A stretch of DNA of 64,000 bases from Nereocystis luetkeana (Eukaryota > Sar > Phaeophyceae > Laminariales > Laminariaceae): assembly GCA_031213475.1 (NCBI GenBank), contig JARUPZ010000010.1, positions 4,249,798 to 4,313,797 of the forward strand. Reading direction: 5' to 3'. The notes beneath the pieces were generated by a model that was given only the letters and a program-made list of their open reading frames with translations, did no database searches and was not told the DNA's origin. The position numbers and the translations under genes were made by a program. Shown piece after piece: positions 13,501 to 22,938 of the stretch (the stretch's first letter is position 1; every line of letters begins with the position of its first letter).

Positions 13501-13979
13501 GTGACTGACCGTCAAAAAACAACCATGGCAAAGAAAACGGTGCCCTGGTTGTCTAGCTCAGGTAGTGAGGGGCATGTTCGACAGTGTCGTTGCCAACCGA
13601 TGCCAACTCAACCTATAGATACTACAGTATATATAGAGGGGGGGGGGGGCGTACTCATTTGTTGCTTGCCTTAGTCATCTGAACATTGACCGTGCATCCC
13701 TTTCGAGACGGAGCATATATATAGAGGGGGGGTGTGTTCAGACCCGACTCATTTCTAGTGGGGCCCTATGTCTCACAAGCGGTCGGCTTGCTTCACCACT
13801 CTAGCTCATGCACTTCCTTCCCTCCCCTCCCCTATCCCCCCCCCTTCATTCCCCTTCCTTATCTCTCGCTGGTTTTTCAGTTCCTGCAGTACTGGTACGA
13901 GATGGTGGTGTGGCACGAGAAGAAGAGAGGCCTGCCCGTCCACTTGTGGGACGTCAACGACTTCGCGCTGTACGGGTAG
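1513..13979 (+). CDS. HhH-GPD DNA glycosylase-like protein (8 exons, 5' end not found)
   Basis: Predicted base-excision-repair glycosylase of the helix-hairpin-helix GPD superfamily, closest in pattern to the plant 'DNA glycosylase superfamily' proteins. Exons: 1513-1598, 2232-2256, 4677-4732, 6118-6166, 6635-6780, 12256-12367, 12785-12883, 13881-13979. They sum to 672 nt (223 residues plus TAG) with every junction in phase. In order they give CFGRLFR, SPTLFEDM, VKSITGCNM, LLCEEFGRDQAFPTPE, KVGYRGDRILRLASGF, LYGFGDYAAGNVAML with VPLDSET, VRHFKDFHG and FLQYWYEMVVWHEKK, which follow the family's collinear blocks. GFGDYAAGN is the hairpin and the Asp of PLDSE the expected catalytic acid. The Lys used by bifunctional lyases is replaced by Asn, so a monofunctional enzyme is likely. 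Most donors are GTGAGT, GTGCGA or GTAAC type. The exon 5/6 junction is ambiguous: 6780/12256, or 6787/12260 with a GTACCT donor. I could not find an N-terminal exon upstream of 1513. Introns reach 5.5 kb and are packed with repeats. Confidence 0.85.
2188..2225 (+). repeat. (GGT)n microsatellite beside a splice acceptor
   Basis: About a dozen GGT units end 6 nt before the acceptor CTGCAG of the 25-nt microexon at 2232. They take the place where a polypyrimidine tract would normally sit. Confidence 0.85.
2232..2256 (+). other. 25-nt coding microexon of the glycosylase gene
   Basis: Flanked by CTGCAG on the left and GTGAGTCAGG on the right. One base completes the Arg codon begun at 1598, then eight codons give SPTLFEDM, the block expected in this family between GRLFR and VK. 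The next exon starts in phase 0. Confidence 0.8.
2592..2956. repeat. Cluster of three family A foldback elements
   Basis: Units start near 2592, 2725 and 2860. The third is the cleanest: its left arm CCGCAGTCCCCGTTTTGGGG is answered after about 25 nt by CCCCAAAAACGGGACTGCGG, then CTAAAAGGGG. The first two share the insert GAGTTAGGTACATGTTTGTG. They lie in intron 2 of the glycosylase gene. Confidence 0.8.
3366..3594. repeat. Inverted repeat (foldback), about 65-bp arms
   Basis: The left arm (3366-3430, GTTGCTTTGTGG and GTGCGCTGTCTGATG) is the reverse complement of 3525-3594 with some mismatches. Weaker pairing may extend outward. It lies in intron 2. The 136-residue ORF crossing it looks like a by-product. 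Confidence 0.6.
4765..4826 (+). repeat. (GGTTC)n microsatellite
   Basis: About ten GGTTC units, two of them GGTTT variants, starting 30 nt after the donor of exon 3 of the glycosylase gene. Confidence 0.85.
5053..5563. repeat. Long near-perfect palindrome of about 510 bp
   Basis: The two arms of about 250 bp are reverse complements centred near 5307. For example, GCCCAGTTGCAGGAAAT on the left pairs with ATTTCCTGCAACTGGGC on the right, and CCCCCAAAGTGTGCGAAAC with its complement near 5470. As a result both strands carry the same reading frame. It sits in intron 3 of the glycosylase gene and is probably a foldback-type non-autonomous element. Confidence 0.85.
6250..6612 (+). repeat. Pentanucleotide array TATCC / ATCCC
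   Basis: About 360 bp of TATCC and CATCC units grading into pure CATCC at the 3' end. The array ends about 23 nt before exon 5 of the glycosylase gene, so this C/T-rich array forms the polypyrimidine tract of intron 4. Confidence 0.9.
7905..8005 (+). repeat. Dispersed fragment shared with 25.13-25.20 kb
   Basis: CACTAAACCGTTATTTTTACC and GTCGACATCCAGCACA recur inverted near 25,195-25,135 with small changes. It is probably part of the decayed retroelement described at 8.0-9.1 kb. Confidence 0.5.
8014..8229 (-). pseudogene. Retroelement Gag fragment with CCHC zinc knuckle
   Basis: The reverse strand encodes a basic stretch (ARRRRIGRR) followed by CMNCASDNHSLPAC, an exact C-x2-C-x4-H-x4-C nucleic-acid-binding knuckle as in retrotransposon Gag. 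It ends in INHFEQFADEFWRR. No start or longer Gag is visible. It lies in the 5.5-kb intron 5 of the glycosylase gene. A retrotransposon remnant is likely; a cellular CCHC protein fragment is the alternative. Confidence 0.5.
8653..9074 (+). pseudogene. Retropepsin-like fragment (DTGS motif)
   Basis: Two overlapping frames meet here. The first (8653-8883) is acidic and ends near GARRANMRDAHDPEKL. The second (8880-9074) starts with NDTGSPQSFVSS, the DTGS signature of retroviral-type aspartic proteases, and continues to a TAG. Stops in the following sequence show it is dead. It probably comes from an LTR element inserted in intron 5 of the glycosylase gene. It lies on the strand opposite to the zinc-knuckle fragment 450 bp away. 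Confidence 0.45.
9080..10600. other. Intronic stretch without recognisable gene
   Basis: This part of glycosylase intron 5 has ORFs on both strands, all below 100 codons and without family resemblance. It includes a short CAG run near 10,215. I see no splice-flanked exon that fits the glycosylase. Confidence 0.5.
10786..11060. repeat. AGATCATACAGATC repeat family, copy 2
   Basis: Begins with tandem CTACAGATAG units and ends with AGATCATACAGATCATAAATC. It shares GCCCCAACCCAG and the GATC-rich ends with the copy at 0.76-1.0 kb. Confidence 0.5.
11101..11560. repeat. Array of four family A foldback elements
   Basis: Units lie at about 11,101-11,193, 11,255-11,305 (partial), 11,304-11,403 and 11,404-11,555 (two half units). 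The third is nearly perfect: TTAACTCCTTTTAGTTCCGC folds onto GCGGTACTAAAAGGAGTTAA, with CCCGTTTTGGGGA pairing inside. They sit in intron 5 of the glycosylase gene. Confidence 0.85.
11849..11945. mobile_element. TA-type MITE (GGACCATAGT family), copy A
   Basis: Terminal inverted repeats GGACCATAGTTAATAGGACC and GTCCTATGAACTATGGTCCC enclose an AT-rich core. A second left end, GCGGTGGACCATATTAATC, follows at 11,950. Sister copies are at 22.2 and 26.3 kb. Confidence 0.8.
12505..12715 (+). repeat. (CTTC)n microsatellite, about 210 bp
   Basis: Nearly pure TTCC tetranucleotide repeat breaking down into CCCT at its 3' end, inside the 417-bp intron 6 of the glycosylase gene. The serine/leucine/proline ORFs across it are artefacts. 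Confidence 0.95.
12942..13330 (+). repeat. Family D dispersed repeat, two tandem copies
   Basis: Copy one starts at a poly-G run at 12,945 and copy two at a poly-G run at 13,090. Each continues through GTATGACCATAGACCCTCG or a variant, a CCGGGACGGAGC-like block and GACCAGGCAGACATTGCTTG. Copy two runs on through CTACTAAGAACTGCTTGTGA to about 13,330. They lie in intron 7 of the glycosylase gene. Confidence 0.8.
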
Positions 13980-14084
13980 TCTCGTAGAGGATAGGGAGGC
14001 GTTTCGATAGCGGAGACAACGAACCTTTTTCAGCCTTGCTCAGGGGAGGAAAAGTCGTTGCGCGCACATAAACCGTGGTAGACC

Positions 14085-14345
14085 TCGGTTCAGATCATCT
14101 ACAGATAGATCATGATCTATCTCCGTCAGTGCAGTTGGATATATCCCCGATCTGTATGATCTAGCTCTTGCTGCCGGGTGGGAGCCGTGTTCTCCGCTAT
14201 GATGATGTGCTCTGTAGAGATTTGGTTCTACCTACGTACTGTATTCCTTGCAGAAAATACTCATAGCGGCAGGTTAGGATCTGAAGAATCTATACCAGGT
14301 ATACAGTAGTCATCTATCTGTCAGATTTGCTGGTCTGCTGGACTG
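14085..14345. repeat. AGATCATACAGATC repeat family, copy 3 (inverted)
   Basis: Carries GATCTGTATGATCTAGCTC and GGGTGGGAGCCGTG, the reverse complements of blocks in copy 1. It lies just downstream of the glycosylase stop. Confidence 0.5.
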
Positions 14346-14699
14346 GCGGTCCACGTTCTGGCAAATCGTCACGTGTGTTGCCGCCATGCCCCCGTGTATC
14401 ACGGCGAGTGATTGTAACTACCGTAGAGCTCGAGCACCCTTGCCTCGTTTCGTGTATGCTGTAGGGCTCTGCTTGCAGTCTACCATGGCATGCCGGTTGC
14501 CGGTTTATTCCCGAGCGCCGACGTATGGTGAAATATTTTATTATAATAGCAAGGATGGCGGTTATTCGTCGTTCACAGCCGATAGCTTCTGGGAAAAACG
14601 TGTCAGTGTTCTACCAGATACAGAGTGTCAACGGATACATAAAACCTGCCACACTGGTGGTCTACTTGTACAGTAGCGAGATCTAAAATGGCAAGTACC

Positions 14700-14890
14700 A
14701 GGGGGGGGAGTACTCATGCCATGCATGGCCGTAGTCGTATAACCATAGACCCTCGCACCCTTCCAATATAATGGTGGGACGGAGCACGTCGAGTTTTCAC
14801 CGACCAGGCACACATTGCTCTCGCACCAAGCGCGAGGCGCGGTGAGGTGGTGGTGGGCGAGTCGCATGAAAGGGTGGTGGGCTGCATCCT
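14700..14890 (+). repeat. Family D dispersed repeat
   Basis: A run of G, then TACTCATGCCATGCATGGCC, the CATAGACCCTCG block, GGACGGAGCACGTCGAGTTT and GACCAGGCACACATTGCT, truncated near 14,890 where a MITE begins. Confidence 0.8.
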
Positions 14891-14900
14891 ACTATTCTAA

Positions 14901-15144
14901 GGGTCATTCTTATCGGAGAGCTTTTTTTCCAATTTTTCGACATTTTTTTCGCGCAATTTTTCAATCTTCCGTACGTATGTTCCTTCTTTTTTTTTCCAAA
15001 TATTAGAACGTTAATGCGCTTGATATTTCTGCTTCTGGAGATTTTCACGAATAGTGACAGAACGCCTCCGTATATTGATACATATCTCCAATTATTTTCA
15101 AACTTTGGAAAATTTGGAAAAAATGCTCCCCGATAAGAATGAGC
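14901..15144. mobile_element. MITE with CATTCTTATCGG terminal repeats
   Basis: The left end TCATTCTTATCGGAGAGC plus a T-run is mirrored by GCTCCCCGATAAGAATGA on the right. The core is AT-rich, with a GTACGTATG motif and no coding capacity. The total is about 245 bp. It abuts the family D copy. Confidence 0.7.
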
Positions 15145-15424
15145 CAAAGAACCGATTGTGAGGTGGACTTTTTCGCAATCGGATGACACCGTCAAGGGGG
15201 TGCAAGACGACTGCTGTGATCACGGCTAGTCTACAACAGGCCGTGAAGGGTAGCGCCGGCCACGAGTTGGCTGACGAGCCGGAAAAAGTAAAAGTGGCGA
15301 ATAGAAAAACGAAAAACGAAACAATGGGTACCGATATAGTTTGTGTTCTCAGCAGTTCTCAACATGGCAGCAGGTGGGCGCTTGGAGGAGAGATCGCGGT
15401 GTCTGCTTGGGGATCCAAGACCCA

Positions 15425-16000
15425 CCCCTTTCCGTCGAATCTCACGTCTATGGCGAAATCTCAAGGCCCCGCCGAAATCTCAAGTCCACGACGAAATCTC
15501 AGTGTTGCGTGGCGAATCTCAAGTTTATGGCGGAATATCAATGTCATGGCAATCCACCTTCTGACTTTTTGGTTGACTACTAATAGCACAGCGACCACCG
15601 TCGAATATCAATTTTATGGCGAAATCTCAAGTGTTGCGGCGAACTTTTTTTTTTTTTTTCTTCAAATCTCAAATGCTGTGGCAATCCACCCTCTGGCTTG
15701 GTTGTCTACAGTAACACCACAACTACTGTCGAGCTTCAACTTTATGGCGAAACATTATTTTCATGCAGAGAAATCTCAGTGTTGCGTAGAAATCTCGATT
15801 GTATGCGATTTTTTTAATGCTATGGCAACCCATCTTCTGGCTTGGTTGACTAGCCCAGCAGCGAGTACCGTCGAATCTCATTGTTATGTCGAAAGCTCCT
15901 CGCCACGGCGAAAGCTTAATTTTATGGCGAAATCTCAATGTTGCCGCGATATGCGAATGCTACGAATGTACATGTGGCAGACTGGTCCACCTTCTGGCTT
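15425..16000 (+). repeat. Imperfect short tandem array (AATCTCAA...ATGGCGA)
   Basis: Units of about 20-26 bp carrying GCGAAATCTCAA and TTTATGGCG recur irregularly, together with longer blocks repeating GGCAATCCACCTTCTG. The 274-codon ORF covering it is made of these repeats and resembles no protein family I know. Related bits continue near 16,440-16,470. Confidence 0.65.
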
Positions 16001-16340
16001 TGGTTGACCAGCTCAACGACTACTTACTGTATGTCTGCTCACGTTCTTCCAAGGACCCCCCCGCTCGCTCGTGATTGGCTTGAAGTTGCTGATGTACACA
16101 CACATCGTTCGTCCTCAGACTGACTGCTCTCGTTGCGAATCCTCTCACCCCGACCCAGATCCCCGACACAGAAATGCCTAATTATATTTACCTGAACAAA
16201 CCGAGTTATGTCCGTTACTGCGTATGCAGACACCGATACTGCGTCTACGAACAAACCGGTCCTATGTCGCAATTTCCGTTCGAGGATTAAAAAAAAAAGA
16301 AAAATCCAGTTTTAGGGCAAAATCTTAAGATCTATTTTAT

Positions 16341-16432
16341 CCGTTTTAGTACCGCAGTCCCGTTTTAGGGACAAATTACTCATAATTTGACTGGATTGTC
16401 CCCAAAACGGGACTGCAGTTCTAAAAGGGTTA
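16341..16432. repeat. Family A foldback element, clean copy
   Basis: CCGTTTTAGTACCGCAGTCC with CCGTTTTAGGGACAA pairs with TTGTCCCCAAAACGGGAC and CTGCAGTTCTAAAAGGG across a roughly 18-nt loop. Confidence 0.85.
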
Positions 16433-16731
16433 TGGCAAACCTCAAAAAGATACGGCAATCTCCATTTTTATGGCTATCGGTGTAGCTTACCCTCGAGTGT
16501 AGCAAGGAACCAGGAACACCCGTCACCTCTTCATCACGATTACAAAAAAACGGGCATCAATTGAAAACAAAAACTGGACGATTTACGATACCAACAGCAG
16601 CGGCGGCAGCGGCAACGTATCACGAGAATGTGGCAAGAGTATTTTACAACGATATGAAATGCAATCAACGGAATACCAAACGCCAATGTGACCGACCCCG
16701 ACATCACCATAAAACGCCAACAAAACGACCT

Positions 16732-16778
<47 letters not shown>
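16732..16778 (+). repeat. (CAG)n microsatellite
   Basis: Fifteen or so pure CAG units. The reading frames through it (poly-Ala, poly-Cys) have no supporting splice or start context. Confidence 0.9.
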
Positions 16779-17083
16779 CGTGGAGCCTAAACAAAACAGT
16801 GACAAGATAGACGACCTACACAATACACTACTCTGCCGGGGCACGTAAGGACGGCTTGGGTATTAGCACATGAACACCAAAGCGGTCGTTGCTTTTTCCC
16901 GACGGAGTTATTATGCCCGTAAGCACAAATGTGACCAAAAATGTGAGATAGCTCGCACGTCAGCCTGCCACCAGTTCCCGAAGGAGTTTACAGTGGCAAG
17001 CGTCATTAAGCGCAGCGCCCCAATTTTCGGTGGCACACACAGCACACTGATGGCATGGAAGCACCGAGAGTGCAGGTGGGTGG

Positions 17084-17160
17084 GTGGGGGGGGGGGTACT
17101 CATGTCATGCATGGCCTCCTTGGTCGTATGGCCATACACCGGGGAAGGGGGTGCACGCTG
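17084..17160 (+). repeat. Family D dispersed repeat, truncated
   Basis: A run of G followed by TACTCATGTCATGCATGGCC and a degenerate CATACACC block, then unrelated sequence. Confidence 0.65.
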
Positions 17161-17799
17161 CAGACTATACATACCTGGTACGCAACCCAGCGTACTCTAA
17201 AAACAAAAAAAGACACTTGAAAAAAAAGGTGTGTACACTCGGAGATAAAAAAAACATCCCACGACGATACCGCACCCCCCTCCCCCCCTCCCTCCTCAGC
17301 TCACACGCCAACAGTCAAGGCCGGAGCGGGAAAACAGGACGTTTTCCGTCGGTAGCTTTACGTAGACGATCAGGCGCCGACGCGTAGACTGCACCCGGTC
17401 GAGAGGCGGGGGGGCAGGGGCATCCAACGAGAAGGTGTACGGGCCCAGCATTCAACTCCGCCCTGCCCTATTGAGGGCAGTCACTGTTGGGTCTACGCCA
17501 ACGAGCCCGGCGAACTGACTACACGTTCAGGCAAAGCAAGCCAGCAAGCTTCCAATCAGGCAACCAAGCAAAGCTGCCAAGCACGCAAGCTGCCAAGCAA
17601 GCACAAACAAGCAAGCCAAAAAATACCATCTTGCCGCCCTAACCCCCCCCCCCTTCCTTCCCCCCCCGCCCGTAGCCGCCCTCCCTCGATGCCACCTATC
17701 CATCCCAGCTCCAAGGAGACAGGTGTATTTAGAAAGCGAAGTGTATCTACATCCTCTGGGATGCCCGGATGTGAGTCCTGGTTGGTTTCGTCATGCTCG

Positions 17800-17965
17800 G
17801 GCAAGTACCCGAGTATCCATCCCTCAGTGTATGGTTTTACTGGGGTATATACCCGGGTACTCCTCAGAGTATATTGTTATACTCGGGTATGTAAGCGGGT
17901 ACCCCGCCGAGTATACTGCCATACTCGGGATTGTACCCGGGTATCGTTCAGAGCATACACCCTCC
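17800..17965 (+). repeat. About 45-bp tandem repeat with TACCCGGGTA core
   Basis: Four diverged units, each with a palindromic ACCCGGGTA-like core followed by CAGAGTATA or similar. The internal symmetry could form cruciforms. No gene is evident. Confidence 0.65.
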
Positions 17966-18358
17966 AAAACAAACACACCCTTGAAGCGTTGCAAGTCACC
18001 GGACGCGCGATAAGCTCTTAGGCTTAGCACGCGCCCGGCCCTCGTCAGCTGGACGGCGGGGGTCTGGGAAGGTCATCCATACCTCTCATATTTGGACCTG
18101 TTTAGGGCAGCGGGGCGGGGGGAACACGACACGATTTTTCCGGGTGTTCAAATGAACAACACTTTAAGAAACGGCACAAACATCTTCGCGTTACAAACTA
18201 CTTGGGCTTGAAATTTATTTGTGGGATAACGTTTGCAGTATTAATAGAAGAGCGAAAAATCTACAGAGTACGAGTATAAAAACACTTTGTAAACACGCAA
18301 GATAAAACACCCCGCGGTTTGAATTTCAGCGCCGGTTTCCTTCAAAACATGCCTTAAT

Positions 18359-18452
18359 AATCCCTTTTAGGGCCGCAGTCCCGTTTTGGGGACTTATGAC
18401 TTAGAATTTCACTGGTTTGTCCCCAAAATGGGACTGCAGTCCTAAAATGGTT
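18359..18452. repeat. Family A foldback element, clean copy
   Basis: CCCTTTTAGGGCCGCAGTCC and CGTTTTGGGGAC pair with GTCCCCAAAATGGGACTGCA and CCTAAAA across about 22 nt. Confidence 0.85.
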
Positions 18453-18908
18453 GTAACTGGGCGCGCGCACACACATGGGGAGCATTGTGGCTTATGTACG
18501 GCTTGGTTGCGCGTCGTACTCAGGGTCCAGAAAGCAAAGTCTACCTGCGAAGTCTATCTACCCAGCAGCCATTTTTTCCACTACTGTACGATATATGCAC
18601 GACACGTGCTGCAGCAGTAGTGCTGTACTGCTGTGTGTCACTACCGTACGTCGCAGTACTCGCAAGCGACACGGCAGTAGTGCGCTATTCGAGTCTGATC
18701 CCTCATCCGGATGGCTTCTGTCTTGCGTGTGGTACTACTGCACAGCAATACAGTAGTAGCGTATTCGAGCCTACCTTGCGACCGAACAACACAACAACAT
18801 AAAAGCAGATCGCAGCGTCGACGAGACCACACATGTAATACCACCGTCTACCATCCACCAAGAGAGAGAGAGAGGGAAAGATGATAAAAGCAAGAAGATA
18901 GAACTTAC

Positions 18909-18990
18909 CTAGTCCGTTCCGTCGACTTCGTCCACCTCCGCTGCCACCGCCGTTGCCGCCAGACCCATCATCGTTAAACGCGAAGTAGCT
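18909..18990 (-). CDS. Weak exon candidate (Gly/Ser/Arg-rich)
   Basis: On the reverse strand an AG acceptor is followed by YFAFNDDGSGGNGGGSGGG and basic residues, ending at a consensus GTAAGT donor at 18,908. I find no neighbouring exon in phase and do not recognise the peptide. Composition and donor are the only support. Confidence 0.25.
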
Positions 18991-20390
18991 CACCACTATA
19001 CAATACCACACAGCATGCCAAAATAGGCCGTCCCCACAGAACAGAACAGTACAAAACCAGCGGCGCACAACGGGACCAAAAAGCAAAGCACGCACAACGC
19101 ACAGAGAGAGAGGGGGTCAGTCACAGCAGCGGCGCATATCAATCCATCAAAGCCAAAGGTGCACAGAGAAAAGAGAGGAGGACGGACAGGACGTTTGGAC
19201 GGACGGGTCGGCCGGAGCGCAAAAGTGCAACCCTTCTTGGTGCGTTCTATTGCGGCATTAAACTACACGTACAGCAAGCAGTACATATCATAGTACTATT
19301 AATAAGTACCAGTACCAACTTTGACTTTTTTTTCGGGATACTCTTGCTATTCTTCTCCCGTCGCGGGTCTTTTCTGGCGCTCTCGGTCGGGCGGCATGCA
19401 GGCGGTTCCCGTGTACACCTCGGCGAAATTGTGTGTCCCGGCCGGGCTCCGTAGCGCGTGGTCTGGGGGTTTAAAGCCACGAAATCTTGCAAGTAATCAC
19501 GGGGAGGGTTTTCGTCCAGCTAGAGTCAAGCAGGTCCATGGAAACCCCAAGATGTTTTTTTTTAGTTTTCCCGATTTTTCATCATCACTGCTGGTTGCTG
19601 CGCAGTTTCTCAAGTGCCGCAGCGGCCCTCAAAAGGCTAGGCAGAAGCCACGGAACAACACCAGTGCTTCAAGCTTTTCCCTTTGTGGCATCCACGAGCG
19701 ATGGATGCTGCTGCGTGTGCGTGAGCGTGCGTTCGGGCGTGTGTAACTACAGCGGTAGGAACCGAGCGGCCAGGTGGAGTTCCAGCATTACTTTTTTGCT
19801 GCTGCTGGATCTGCTTCTTCTATATCTTGCTGTGTGCCTGTGCAGCATCACACCGTCGCTGTAAGCTTTTAGCGTTCGAGGTTGTAGCATCCACGGTATA
19901 CAGGCAGCATCAGCCGTATATATTTCAAAGTCTTCTTTTCGCGGCACAGCGACGAGCGGTGCTACTCTGTGTGTGTTTGGGCATTTGTGCTTCTGTGCGT
20001 GTGCCATCCTGAACACAACGGGCCGGACGATTCCAACACGCACTTTCAAGAGCACCCGCGCAGTACAGCAAGCAGCGATACACCATAACAGCAGCAGCAT
20101 CGATCGGTACAACACCTACGGACTCACTTTTAGGCCCATATACATATTGCAGGAACGAACGCCTGATGAGGTTTCCCCATTTTCAACTTGCGATACTTCC
20201 GGGATTCCAAGTCAACCATATACCGAAGGGGGGCGTCGTATTATATGTACGGAAGGACGAAGGTACGGAGACATCGTTCAGTAAGCAGGGGGAGTCAAAA
20301 TGAGTCACACGCCGGTACAATTCAAGCATGGTTGTCCAAAATTCCCACGTGTTTTGTGTTCGTGTTTGTTTTAAAATAAAAATCTTACCT
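18991..20390. other. Stretch with no supported gene
   Basis: Short ORFs on both strands, none with family resemblance. The part at 19,340-19,460 shares blocks such as CGCGGGTCTTTTCT and CGGCCGGGCTCCGT with the reverse strand of 49.30-49.46 kb, so it contains another dispersed repeat. Confidence 0.5.
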
Positions 20391-20394
20391 AATA

Positions 20395-20635
20395 CTTTCG
20401 GCTTTGCACCCACCAGTGTATACCAGCGCAGTCCCACCAACCAATGATTCCCGAGACTGATTTGGAGCGGTACGACCCACCAATGTACCAGCGCGGTCCC
20501 ACCAGCCTATGATTCCCGATACTGATTTGGAGCGGTACGACCCACCAATGTACCAGCGCGGTCCCACCAGCCTATGATTCCCGATACTGATTGGGAGCGG
20601 TAGCGACCGACCAATGTACCAGCGTTGGGTGTGCT
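20395..20635 (+). repeat. About 66-bp tandem repeat, 3-4 units
   Basis: The unit carries ATTCCCGATACTGATTTGG, AGCGGTACGACCCACCAATG and TACCAGCGCGGTCCCACCAG. Successive ATTCCCGA starts lie at about 20,446, 20,512 and 20,577. Confidence 0.85.
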
Positions 20636-20864
20636 GCGTGCTGTTTTCCGTGTTCTGTGCGCCTGCTGTGTGTCCAGTGTGTTTTCCCTGTATGCTTTGC
20701 GTTCTGTGTGCTTCCTGTGTGCCGTACGCTCTGGGTATTGGGTGCGTGCCGTGCGTGTTTGCTGTGCGCTGTGTGCTGTGTTTGGCTCCTTGTTTGCATC
20801 AGAGTGTCACGCAGTCCCGCACCTGCTCTGCCTTCATTTCACACAGAAACTCTGTCCCCGGATG

Positions 20865-21075
20865 CGTATACGATACCTTTTCGTCTCGTTTTCGTCCCTT
20901 TTCTTGTACCCCGGGGCTGATTATACAGTGCCCCTCGCACATCCACTTCATAACGTTTATGGAAACCCCCGTCCACGCGTACACGATACAATTTCGTCTC
21001 CTTTTCGTCCCTTTTCTTGTACCCCGGGGCTGATTATACAGTGCCTCTCGCACATCCACTTCATAACGTTTTAGG
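20865..21075 (+). repeat. Two tandem copies of a 112-bp unit
   Basis: CTTTTCTTGTACCCCGGGGC followed by TGATTATACAGTGCC and CGCACATCCACTTCATAACG occurs twice, 112 bp apart, with few differences. The ORFs that share a peptide between the copies are by-products. Confidence 0.85.
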
Positions 21076-21129
21076 AAACCCGAACCTGTGAAAATTGTAA
21101 ATTTGATTCATAGTCGTACTCGCCATGAA

Positions 21130-21660
21130 AACGCTATGACTTCGCTCCCACCAACACACGAGTCCTGAAAATCATCTTCTCGCCAAAGTTAACCACCGTA
21201 TGACTCCGGTCCCACCTACACCCGAGTCCCGAGAGCCACCTTCCAAAACGCTGTGACTTTCTTCCCACCCACCGCCGACTCCCGAAAATCAAATTCTCGC
21301 CGAAGCGAGCCGGCAAAGCGTCCTGGCTTCGATCCCACCAACACACGACTCCCGGAAACCATCTTCTCGAATAAGCGAGCCACTGATACACTCTGATTGT
21401 TCTCCCATCAACACACGACTCCCGAAAACTTAATTTCGGGCCGAAACGAGCCACCATGTGAATTCGCTCCCATTTGCAGACGACTCCCGAACACCCCTTC
21501 TCGCCCATGCGAGCCACCAAAACGCTGTTACAGAACATGTCTCCCGGAAACCATCTTCTCGCCAACGCGAGCCATCAGAACGCGGTGACTCCACCCCGTC
21601 TGCCGGAAATCATCTTCTCGTCAAAGCGAGCCACCAAAACCCTGTGACTCGACACTTCTA
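21130..21660 (+). repeat. Diverged minisatellite, 65-75-bp unit, about 8 copies
   Basis: Each unit combines CTCCCACCAACACACGA, CTCCCGAAAATCATCTTCTC and GCGAGCCACCAAAACGCTGT, ending in a TGACT-like link. Spacing varies and the units differ by 10-30% by eye. Confidence 0.75.
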
Positions 21661-21795
21661 GTTCACCCTTCTCCAGTCAATGTATTGTTTTTGAATCCCC
21701 ACCGGAGATCGGGTGGGGCTTTCGTTGCGGGCGATCGACGGAAATACCGAAACCTTCAGCTAGATGTGGCTTTTACATCGACGGTTGTCGTTAAG

Positions 21796-21888
21796 CCTTT
21801 GAGGACTGCAGCCCCGTTTTGGGGAAAAGCTACTATATATGTCGACCGGTTTATCCCCCAAAACGGGACTGCCGTTCTAAAAGAGTAA
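21796..21888. repeat. Family A foldback element
   Basis: CTGCAGCCCCGTTTTGGGGA pairs with TCCCCCAAAACGGGACTGCC. The outer arm CCTTTGAGG / TTCTAAAAGAG is decayed. Confidence 0.75.
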
Positions 21889-22218
21889 AGCTTGTTTCGA
21901 GGGGTGGACCAAGCCTTGATGGCAGTGAATCTTTGTGGGGGTATACGTCGAAGTATATAAGGCTGTTCGCGTGGTCAGGCCAGGAAGCGCTTCCTGGCGG
22001 GACCGACGTACGGGTGTAGACCCAAACCCAACCCCATCCCCAACCCTCGAACCCCGACCCTTGACCCTCAACCCGGACCTACTGCTGTGGAACTAACCAG
22101 AAACGAGCGAGAAACGCGGCTCCGCCGCTAGTTGTCACTATTATCCTTCCGCGATCTGCTGATCTCAATATACCCCTGAGCCACTCGGGGTGTGTAAATG
22201 TGTAAATACTCGTACTAC

Positions 22219-22318
22219 GGGGGGGACCATAGTTAATAGGACCAAACATTGTTGGTAAAAATGGTTAAATATATAGGTTTTTATGTGTACCATAGGTCCT
22301 ATTAACTATGGTCCCCCG
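22219..22318. mobile_element. TA-type MITE (GGACCATAGT family), copy B
   Basis: The left end GGGGGACCATAGTTAATAGG and the right end CCTATTAACTATGGTCCCCC form a 25-bp perfect terminal inverted repeat around about 50 bp of AT-rich sequence. Confidence 0.85.
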
Positions 22319-22938
22319 CAATAGTAAAATAGTAAAAGAGCTACCTTTGGAAGATTTACAATTAGTTTATTGGTACCTGGTACCTGGTACGTATTTGTCC
22401 TGTGTTTGCTTTTCAGTTTTCACGTGTTTTAGCGCTGCTACCAAGTACGAAGATGTATCAAGGTATGTCCACTGGTACTGTTGCTTATTTTTAACGAAAA
22501 ACAAAAAAAGTACGTCTGCTGCGAGTTCAACCGATCGGCAGATCGGTCGATACTCAACTTTGCAAGCTGCGTGAACCGTTCGCGTGTTTCCCATTATTTC
22601 CCGCGCGATTGACAAATCAATACTGTGGCCGGCTGGCCGGTGATTCCCCCCCCTGGATGCTACGAGGGTCGACGAGACGATAATGCTTACAGCAGGCTCG
22701 ACTTCCACTTGATGTCGGCCAGTACCATTTCGTGCACTGAAACAGCAGATCGACGCGCGAGGGTCGGGGTTCACAAGACGATCGAAAGTTGGCGTGCATC
22801 AGTTCGAACGTGACAGGCACACGAAGGCACTGAAACATGTAAATTTTTGAACTACGACGTACGTACGATACGAACTGCTTGCTGCTTGTTTTTTGAAAAA
22901 AAAAACTAGAAAATGCGAGTCATCATATGTGAGTTGTG

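Noticed and set aside
15183..16007. 274-codon ORF as a protein gene
   Set aside because: It is built from the short DNA repeats of this region, and its codons carry no recognisable domain.
21130..21660. CRISPR array, because of regularly recurring short motifs
   Set aside because: Repeats are long and diverged, no constant repeat alternates with unique spacers, and the setting is eukaryotic.
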